From: Gymnopus androsaceus JB14
Taxonomy: Eukaryota; Basidiomycota; Agaricomycetes; Agaricales; Omphalotaceae
Length of the DNA: 64,000 bases
Reading direction: 5' to 3'
Assembly (NCBI GenBank): GCA_009733575.1
Contig: ML769722.1
Location: 1 to 64,000, forward strand
The notes beneath the pieces were generated by a model. It was not told the DNA's origin and made no database searches. It was given only the letters and a program-made list of their open reading frames with translations. Positions 11,492 through 19,900 of this stretch are shown one piece after another. The stretch's first letter is position 1. Each line of letters opens with the position of its first letter. The translations under genes were made by a program, and so were the position numbers.

Positions 11492-13595
11492 GTACAAATA
11501 GGCTGCGGGCACTACACCTTCTACATCCCGAGCATACCACCACCTGGAAAAAAAGGTTTGTTAGCCCAACGCCTAGAGATAATGAATAAGAACATACGCA
11601 TGATCTTGGTCATCCAACACTTCAACCTCAGTTCCTGCTGTTAGTGCTAGTTCACCTTCACTAGCACCATCAAAGGAGTACCGAGCATGGGCAGGTCGGC
11701 TGTTCTCCATAGTGCCACCATAGGCACTCGGCGTATCAGAATGCACATAGTTGTTGCCATCATGACCATACTCGGGCTCCATACCATCACCCTCAATCCG
11801 CTCCTCCTCTTTTCCGGCACTTTGCTACACAAACGGACTTGCACCAATAATGTTTCCCCGTGTTGCAGCATTGATGTGCTTGAGGAGTGATGAAGGACAA
11901 TGATGAATAGATTCATCGTCCTCAGCTCCAGCATTGAATTGTTTCACCTTGTCTTCACGGTCACATCGCGCAAAGAGTGTCCATAGAATGCCAATGAGCA
12001 CCAAAAGGAAGACTACACCTGCAGCTATGGCGATTGAGATGAGGATGAGAACACCAGTGGCAAGGAAATCTACGAAATAAACCTGCTTGAGACAAAAAAT
12101 TCAAAAGATATTTAATCACTTACGCTTTGGCGATTGAGGTGAATGGTGACAACACAGAGCCTGCACTTCCAGAGACGGTTGAAGAAACAATGTACGGAAT
12201 GAAGCTGGCACCATCAAAGAGGGCAGAGGATGCATTTCCGAACGATGAGTCATCTAATGAACCGGAGATCATCAGCATTTGGTCAGACTCGATGATGCTG
12301 TTGGCGGCGTGTGTGTCTTGAAGAGGGACCATGGCAAGTTGTGAAATGATAGTTTCTTGTTGCAGTGTAGATGCTGAAAAGCTTTATGAGTATCATCATC
12401 ATTATCAGCAAGAGCAAGCAACATACCCAAGGTCGTCCAGTTCTGACCGTCAAAGAAGGACAAGAACGTAGCGTTGTCGGTCATCAATGTTATTCGCATT
12501 TTAAGATGTCGTAAAGTTGCCGGCAAGGAAGATGGTTCCGGACGAATGGTGCGCGACACTGGCAATGGCAGCATTTCTAGAGATAGTGCCGTTACCTCCA
12601 ATACCATTGAACAAGTCAATGGCAGCCAAGTCTGCCGCTGTTTCAGTGGAATTGGCAAGCGTGGATGTAGCATCGACAGAAGCTGTGCTGCTAAGCGGCC
12701 ATTCAAAGAACCCAAAGCCCTCGTTCGATCCCGAAGCACTTCCGGAAGAAGAACCATTCGAGCTCGTAGTGGTCGCATTGGCGGAGGTGAGAACCAGCTG
12801 AATCTGATCAGCCACGATTTTGCACATTCCATTCAATCCAGTGCCAACTGGGCTATCAGCAAGAGTCATGGTGACCGTGGTGACAAAGTCAGGGGATGAG
12901 GGTAAGATGGGGCCACTGTAGATGGATATTGAAGCATTGTCAGTGTTGGTCTGATCCACAGTCATAACTGATGGATTCAGCCCATTTCCGGGGAACAATG
13001 TGACTTTTACCAATGTGCGCGACGCACAATCCTGCATGTTGGTGCACCCGGGGATGACCATGAAGATATCGTAGTTGCCGGACGCAGAAACATATGGTAT
13101 CCAAGTGAAACTTGGACCTGAAGATACGGAAGTGCCAACAGCAACGTCAGAGACAAGGACCAATTCTGTTGTCCCAGAGATGTTTGTAGGGACGACTTTT
13201 TCTTCCCAACTGCCGGTGAATGACGTGTTGGAGGGGTTAGGAGCAAAGCAGGACGCTTGGTTTTGGGATCTGACAGTGGAAACGAAAGCTCCGGAAGACG
13301 GGAGCTGCAGGATATGTAACCCTGGACTGTCCCCTGTGAATTCAGACAACGTTATCTGAACGCCAGTAATAGTGAGCGAAGAGTCAAATAAGAAATCTTG
13401 ATAGAGAAGGGATGAATCTGTGGAAAGAGGGCATGTAGTAGAGCATGTGGTGTTCTGCTGCATTGTGGGATCAAGATACTGGAGCGTTTGCACGGTATTA
13501 TCGGGAATAGTGGTAACACTAGTCGAAAGACCGTTTAGATATATCGCACGAACAGGACTAAATCAACATACCTGAATCCTGTAATTCCATGATTG
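11492..13595 (-). pseudogene. RAX2: Rax2 cortical polarity protein, C-terminal half, with SH3-like tail
   Basis: Rax2 is a large membrane glycoprotein marking sites of polarised growth and bud/tip selection. From 13595 down: TLQYLDPTMQQ, CPLSTDSSLLYQDF, FAPNPSNTSFTGSW, SFTWIPYVSASGNYDI, a long Thr/Ser/Asn-rich ectodomain with SSPDFVTTVTMTLAD and GFGFFEWPLSS, then LMISGSLDDSSFGNAS-SALFDG. A hydrophobic membrane span (12050-11985) follows, then a short cytoplasmic part, and RPAHARYSFDGASEGELALT, VEVLDDQDHAWWYARD and GVVPAAYLY across an intron at about 11541-11594. The last segment fits an SH3 fold. The normal stop after YLY appears replaced (TGG). The N-terminal half is absent, cut at about 13595, and one frame change occurs in the cytoplasmic part. 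I judge it a truncated relic, although long parts still read through. Confidence 0.8.
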
Positions 13596-13626
13596 TTTTG
13601 AAATGTATTTCTATGCCTAACGCCGC

Positions 13627-13825
13627 TTTAGCGCCGGCCGTCACCTTTTTGTTCCTTATACTTATCTTATCTTATTATCTTTTTGAAAACAAAAAGCGAC
13701 CATTATTGCTTCTTCTTCTCGGCTCCAGAGTCCTTCAAAAGGGTACTGGAATCTGACTGCAATGATCCATGTCCCATCTCTTCCTTCACCTCTCGCTGAC
13801 GTTCAACGCTAGCGAGATTCCGATT
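13627..13825 (-). repeat. Right arm of the inverted repeat flanking the Rax2 relic
   Basis: Reverse-oriented partner of 10210-10378. The outer part reads LASVERQRE...DSGAEKKKQ on the - strand, followed by GCTTTTTGTTTTCAAAAAG, an extra AT-rich insert absent from the left arm, and GGCGCTAAAGC. Confidence 0.65.
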
Positions 13826-14040
13826 GGGTGGAAACCAAATCAAGGACCAACTGCGTTTGATCAGTCTGGGTCGCCTTGGGTTGAATAATGTAATGACCCA
13901 ATGGCCTTCTCCTTTGCTCGTCACATCACCTTTCTGACCTGCGCCACCAACTCATTGCTGTCCGCTGGCAGCGTAACCGTCAACTGGTTGGCATCAACCT
14001 CAAGACCAATAATCGTGAGGATTTCACCCCAGACCTGCTT
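13703..14040 (-). pseudogene. Fragment of an unrecognised protein gene
   Basis: On the - strand the sequence reads VWGEILTIIGLEVDANQ and LTVTLPADSNELVAQ, then an apparent intron or frameshift, ATQTDQTQLVLDLVSTQSE, and the LASVERQRE...KKKQ tail that is also found in the inverted arm at 10210. Composition and a plausible intron suggest a real ancestral gene, but I do not recognise the family. Stop codons and frame changes show it is broken. It lies head-to-head with the Raptor fragment starting at about 14079. Confidence 0.5.
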
Positions 14041-14078
14041 TGATTATTTGTGAGGGATTCCTAGGGTTCAATCTCGAG

Positions 14079-14700
14079 GGATGCAGGACAAGCTGCTCAA
14101 CTTGATGTCGGATGATTCCACGGAAGTGAAATGTGCTGCGTTATATGCTCTCGGGACGTTCATGGGTGCTAGTGGGTCAAAGCTAGAAACCGAGGGGACT
14201 AAAGGAGGTGGATGATCAGGTTCGACCGAGATGAAAGGATGCCTTTTTGTATGGAAGTCGCTGTCGTTACAGGTGCTATCCTTGCGAGTCCTATGTGTCG
14301 GAAAGAGTTGGTGGTTCTAGTGAGCTGTCTCGTCAAGGAGTGGCAAGGATACTTTGTTGTGTGTTTGGATCTACTAGGAAGAAGAACGGAAGCATTGACA
14401 CGCTACGGTTTATCCTTTCGTCTCAAATGATGAAGACGAGATATCTGAGCAGACCGTCAGAGAGTGGCTGTATAGAATTGAAGATCCAGGTTTACGAGAA
14501 GAATTTTGAGTTCTGCGTCTTTTTACACAATTTCATGGTTTTGCTGGATCTAGGTCACTACGCATACACAGACTGGTGGATTATATCATGGCGTTGTTGT
14601 TGGATTCGCAGTTTACTAGACTTGATGATACGAGTCTGGGGAGTCTGCCAATGGCTCTTAGCAAGCCGGTCATAAACAACAGCATGAAGTCCAACATGAT
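14079..14700 (+). pseudogene. KOG1: Raptor/Kog1 relic (internal HEAT fragment)
   Basis: Raptor is the substrate-recruiting scaffold of TORC1. The + strand shows QDKLLNLMSDDSTEVK, CAALYALGTFMGASGS, then after a frame change MEVAVVTGAILASPMCRKEL, VVLVSCLVKEWQGYFVVC, and further on VDYIMALLLDSQFTRLDD. These match, in order, the Raptor segment around its HEAT repeats (family form: ALYALGTFMGASG, MEVAVVTGAVLAASPMVRKELLVVLSxLVKEW, VVDYxMALLLDS). Several frame changes and stops (for example the TGA near 14211) show decay. The caspase-like N-terminal domain and the WD40 propeller are absent. It is notable that a TOR relic lies 8 kb away. Confidence 0.8.
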
Positions 14701-14917
14701 GTACGGTCTCGTATGAGCTCCGGTTCGCTGCAAGCATCTCCATCGCTGAATGGAGTCCCAGCCTATCCAACGGTAGCACCTCCTTCACCTGATGGGGCTC
14801 CATTCTAAGCAAAGGTATTTGTCCAAATCTGTTGCGTACAGACACCAACAAGTACCATGTCAAATACAGTATCCAACACTGTGAAGAGAATATCTTTGAT
14901 GGCTCATGCATTGACAA
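14701..14917. other. Short spacer between the Raptor and Rrp5 fragments
   Basis: No recognised features. The frames of both neighbours fade out here. Confidence 0.3.
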
Positions 14918-15348
14918 TCATCGCCCTCACTCCAGTGTCTATTCTGAATCTGATTCCTCCCAGGAGTCCAAGCCAGCCGCAAAAAAAGCCAAAAAGTCCA
15001 AACGAAAATCTGAAGCTGGTACATCTAAAAGTTCTACTGAAAAGAGCGACCGTGTTGCACGAATTGAGCATCTCAATTACAAGGTGCGTAACATACTTTA
15101 AGAGCATGTCATTCTATACTCAAATTCCCATTAAAGCGAATGAGCATCGGAATGAAGATATTCAGTCAAATTGTATCTATACAACCTCTTGCACTTGTTG
15201 TGTCCCTACCGAATCAGCTATTCGGCCACGTTCCAATCACCAACATCTCTTCTCAATCTCTTTACTGGAGAGTATGAACGTTGATGAGGACGACGAGGAT
15301 GAAGAAAATTCAGAGATGAGCAAGCCGAGTCGCACTCCAAAGTTATGA
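14918..15348 (+). pseudogene. RRP5: Rrp5 N-terminal fragment (first S1 domain)
   Basis: Rrp5 is the essential nucleolar scaffold for early pre-rRNA cleavages, with about 12 S1 RNA-binding repeats and C-terminal HAT/TPR repeats. Here a Ser/Lys-rich N-terminus (SSQESKPAAKKAKKSKRKSE) leads to VARIEHLNYK, a spliceable intron (about 15083-15134), and GMKIFSQIVSIQPLALVVSL followed by PNQLFGHVPITNISS, which is the first S1 repeat. A 1-2-nt deletion near 15263 breaks the frame before the acidic linker ESMNVDEDDEDEENSE. The next part of the protein (VPELSGMFHPGQYVRA) is found only at 22320, after the TIR element starting at 15351, so the two pieces are collinear parts of one ancestral copy. Confidence 0.8.
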
Positions 15349-16560
15349 AGTCAGAATTCACAAACAATGATGACTTTCACACGATTGCTTCGGACTTGCA
15401 CATGACTGATCTGGACTTGTACGACCTTGACTTGGACTTGGGCTCAACTTGGACTCAACTTGGACTTGGACTCAGTGGACAATTCCTTCTTTTGCAACCT
15501 GGTGACTCTGCACACATAAAGACATCTATCTTCAAATTGAGTCCTGAGAACAGCCACCGCAAGACGCCCGCTGCCGGTACCAAATCGGCGCTTATACGAG
15601 TTTCGACGCGTTTTAATGTGTAAAAGACGCGTGTTGATACTTCTTGAGAGATATATGAGTTATTATGATTGCAAATGCAGTAATTTGCGTTGAGAACACA
15701 GCAAATATGTGCATTGAAGGTAAGTACTTACCCATACTTACTGTACCACTTGTGTACCACTTTGTTACTATTGTTAGGAACTGGGTTTAAAGGGACGAGA
15801 TCTAAGTACAAATTCAATATGAATTACAACAGTATTTAAGTAAAAAAAGTAAGGAGCCAAGTAAAGGAGTATGAGTAAGTAAGTAAATCTGAACCTGCAG
15901 TTAATCCGAGACTTGCATATATGCACAAGTAAGTTATTCCTAAGATTGAATGCAAAATCCTGAGATGTATGTATGCATGCGGAGCAGGTGAGTACAAGCG
16001 GGTGAGGTGAGGGTAAGGAGAATTCTTACACACTTTGAATTAAACTTCTTAAACCAAGCTCTTATTTGTCAGAAAGCTCTCGAGCCTTGATCATTTCAAG
16101 GCTAGATAGTACTGTGTATTTATGACCTAAAGTTCCCATAACTGTAACACTAGTCCTGGGAACTTGACACTTTTGAAGATTGTAACAAGTAATGAGCTCA
16201 AAGGAACTTTCAATCTTCCAAAAATCATAACACAAAAATCCAATCCCCAGAATAGACTGAAAATCAACAAAATTCTTCGGTGTAACACTGATTTTTTGCT
16301 TGGGAACTTCACTTTTTGAAGTTCTCGCCATTAATGCAAAACACCCGGGAACTTTAGGTTGTAATTACAAAGTATGTATAAGTACAGTGCTGAGCAACAT
16401 CGAAACTGGGCTAATTTACAGAAGACTACTGTACTTACTACTTATTCTGACATTGCATCTATATCAGCATACTTGATACTATGTACAGATGCACCAAGAC
16501 ACTGTCTTGGTGCTTCAATAGGATACTTATTGAATGTCACAGTCAGTACATAGTACTTTG

Positions 16561-16882
16561 TGTTAAATGTTGACGGGCGTTTGTGGCGTCGTGTGTGGTT
16601 ATTTGATTACAAAGTTTCCTTATTTGGCTCTATGTTCTTATTTGGTTGTTTATTTGTCGACGGACTGTTTTCATAGTATATAAGGCTCGGTTCGTCGATT
16701 CGTCGCTTTCCTCAGTTCCATCATCTTGACTGAGGGTAAGCGACTTTATTTACCATTTCTACATACTTATTGACGATACCTATAGCCCTCGTTGTACTCA
16801 CAAAGTCTATAGGTAATATAATGAGTTCCATCATCTTGACTGAGGCCCTTGTTGAACTCACGAAGTCTATAGGAAATTCACA
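16561..16882 (+). repeat. Copia-1 5' LTR with an intron-like leader and its spliced copy
   Basis: U3 carries TATATAA at 16677-16683. About 32 bp on, at a likely initiator (CCTCAGTTCC), segment A starts (16715-16735). It is followed by a 50-nt GT-AG intron-like stretch (16736-16785), segment B (16786-16813), the spacer TAATATAATGA, and then A (16825-16845) joined directly to B (16846-16873). The A/B joint is exactly the splice product of the first unit. The 3' LTR has the same layout (intron-like part 21523-21572). Confidence 0.9.
16677..16683 (+). promoter_or_regulatory. TATA box of Copia-1
   Basis: TATATAA followed about 32 bp downstream by the initiator-like CCTCAGT. The duplicated leader segment A begins exactly at that predicted start. 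The 3' LTR repeats it. Confidence 0.7.
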
Positions 16883-16896
16883 GATTCGCAGTCAGA
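16883..16896 (+). promoter_or_regulatory. Primer binding site, complementary to a tRNA-Arg(ICG) anticodon arm
   Basis: The 14 bases directly after the 5' LTR, GATTCGCAGTCAGA, have the reverse complement TCTGACTGCGAATC. This fits an anticodon stem TCTGA and the loop C-T-[G]-C-G-A-A of a eukaryotic tRNA-Arg(ACG) in which A34 is read as inosine (pairing with C). The 3' CCA end of a tRNA (a PBS beginning TGG) does not match, so priming by a tRNA half is implied, as known for Candida Tca2 and Drosophila copia. The tRNA sequence is recalled, not retrieved. Confidence 0.6.
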
Positions 16897-16969
16897 ATAG
16901 CTGTTCTTTATCTCGCCGAATAGACTTTTGGATTACCTTCACTGCCTCGCCGTTGTCAAAATCTTAATC

Positions 16970-19900
16970 ATGAGCTCCACGCCATCTACCCAACTACCGT
17001 CTCTTATCTCCTTCCCCGAGGAGAAGCAGCTGAAAGGTGCTTCGAATTGGGCCGCTTTTCGTGATCACGTCAAGAGCGTTGCTCGCTCTTACGGAATGAC
17101 TGGATACCTCCTCGGAACCATCATCTGTCCTGCACAAAACGCTGCTCCCGCCGTTCTCGCTGCTGGTACCGCTCAAGCTGCTCTCATTCCAGTCTCCACT
17201 CCAGTCAACTCGCCCAATCCCTCCGAGCAGGAATGGGAACTTCGTGACGGTCATCTCGCTGGAATCTTGTACCAAAATATCCGCGATCCTTGCTCAATCA
17301 ACTTGGGTGCTGAGCTTACTGCAAACCAAATGTGGGTCAAGTTGTCGACCGAGTATGACAAGCAAAGCGCTGCAAACCGTACCCTTGCTACGGAATGTCT
17401 CCGTCAGCTCAAGTACATCGAGGGAACAGTTTTCGAGAAACACTTTGGTGCGCTTGAGGCTCTTTGTCAAGATGCTTTGGATGCTGGATGCACCGTTACC
17501 GATGACGAACTCCGTGGCTACTTCCTTAGCTCCTTGCCTATCCCATCCCATCTTTGGATCATCCAGAATCACAGTTCACGCTTGTACACTGAGATCAAGC
17601 GTTTTCTCGAAGAATACGATGTGCAGCTTCGACTTGCTTCAGGTTTCAAGTCCGACGGTTCATCTGCTCTCGCCACCGTTACGAATACTACGTACGGGAG
17701 GAAACCTTTCATCTGCAAGAACTGCAAGCGTTCAGGCCACAGCCACAAGCAATGTTGGTCGCCCGGTGGTGGTGCTGAACATTGTGCTCCCGCTTGGTGG
17801 AAACGAAATCCCGATGCAGCAAAGCCGGCTGCTGCCGCGACCTCCAGCGGAAGTTCCTCTGTCGAGCAGATCGTTGCAGCTGCAACTTTTGATTTTGGAT
17901 GCGGTGGTGTGTCTACTACTTCAGATCACGTTGCGGTAGCTGACCCATGCCCTTCTAGACATAGGAGGGAAGGCCTTGCCGTGGTAAATCGTGATCTGTC
18001 ATTTTATTTGCTACCTACTGTATTAATGTCTACAATATCGTCCTTGTCTCCATCCTCATTGCAATCAATTCAACGTGTTCCTACATATATTGATAGCGCT
18101 GCTTCGGAGTGGTGTATCCGTGATAAGCGATTGTTTGTGGAATACACGCCTGTCCGTGTCGTTGGTTGTATGGCTACAGAGGGAGATGGTGGTCAGTTTG
18201 TAATTGAGGGTCGGGGTATCGTCGAGCTTCATGTACAAACATCGGAGGGGGTAGTGAACAAGCTCCGTTTCCCTGCCTCACATACGCCGTCATTCTCGAT
18301 GAATCTCTTGTCGTTGCCAGCCATGGACGTTTTGGGCTACCGAGGGACATGGGGGAGCGGGATCTTAACCGTAAAGGATAAGTTTGGGAAAGTTGTGGTT
18401 GATGGAAGACTGGCCTTTGAGAAGGCCAAGCATCATTTATACGAGGTCGAGGTTCTTGAAGCTTTGGAACCTGTCGCAGCCGTCAGCGTAAAGTCAAGGT
18501 CTTTGAATGTGCCATGCTCACTCAAAATGTGGCATTTGCGATTCGGCCATGCCGACATAAACGTGGTGCGCATGATGGCGAAGAAAGAGTTGGTTGGGGG
18601 ATTGAATATCTCCGATTTGACAGTATGCGGAAAGTGTGAAGTCTGTTTACTCACCAAGGCAACTAGAAGACCGTTCAACGCTGTTGTTGTCCCGTCGTCT
18701 GAGCCGCTAAATCGTGTAAGCCTCGACTTGTGGGGGAGATCATGGACTACCAGTCTCGGTGGTGCGGTTTACATGATGCTGGCATGCAATGATGGTACCG
18801 GCATCCCGTTCCCATATTTCTCTGCAACAAAGGACGCTGCGAAGATATTGTCTCTCGTTAAAATCTTTGTTGCAATGGCAGAGACGCAGACGAGTCGGAA
18901 AGTTTGTGTGTTTCGAATCGACCTTGGAAAAGAATTCGACAACAAGTGGTTTGAGGAATTCTGTAACAAGAAGGGGATCGTGATTGAGCGTGTCCCGAAG
19001 GACTCTTCTGCAGCAAATGGGCAGGTGGAACGCGCAAACAGAACCATTATCGAGGGCACTCGAGCTATGTTGGAGGACTCCGACCTCAATAAAAGGTTTT
19101 GGGCGGAAGCTGCCGCTGCTCAGTGTTACATCCGAGGATTTATCCCAACGATGCGTCACCCCGGAAAGGTTCCTTGGCAGAAATGGAGGAGTTTGGATAT
19201 ACTGGACGTGTCGCACCTTTGGAAGTGGGGATCGAAAGTGTGGGTGAAGGATTTAGATCGGAAGGAGGGGAAGTTGGGGCGCCAGGCATGGTGTGGATAC
19301 ATGGTGGGGTACCTCGGTGCTCGTGGTTACCGGGTATACAATCCTGAGAGGAAGAGTATATATCTGGTGCGAGACGTGGTTTTCGAAGAGGGAACACCGA
19401 GACAAACTCAACAAAGTATTGTTGAAGATGCGGGGGACGAGGATCTCCTTGAAAATGTCGTAAATATGCCCGCCGCAGATGAACCAGCCGGTGCTTGTCC
19501 GCAAACTCCAGAACCCCATCCAGCATCTGATGGCCCCGAGCCCACGCCACAATGGTCTGGAAGAGTTTCGAACCCTTCCCCTGCGCTTCTTTGGTTGATG
19601 GAGTACATGAATGAGGAGGAAAATGCCAAGGCCGACGAGCTTGAATGGGCTAATGTTGCGGTGTTGGCTATAAACATTTTAGAAGAAGAACGGAGATTGA
19701 GGGAACGGGAGGAATGCGTACTTGCATTAGCAAGCGCTGTGAAAGGGGGAGGGGATATTGTGATTCCTTTGTCCTATAGGGAGGCCATGCGTGATCCAGA
19801 TAGGTGGTTGCCTGCTATGGAAGCAGAGATCAACGGTTTGAAAGACCGGAACGTCTGGACTCTGGTGGATGCTCCGTCCGGCGAACGTATACTTGAAGGA

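Noticed and set aside
12474..12899. 141-codon + strand frame
   Set aside because: Antisense of the Rax2 ectodomain.
15345..15623. 92-codon + strand frame rich in Asp-Leu repeats
   Set aside because: It translates the GGACTT word array of the TIR element; not a gene.
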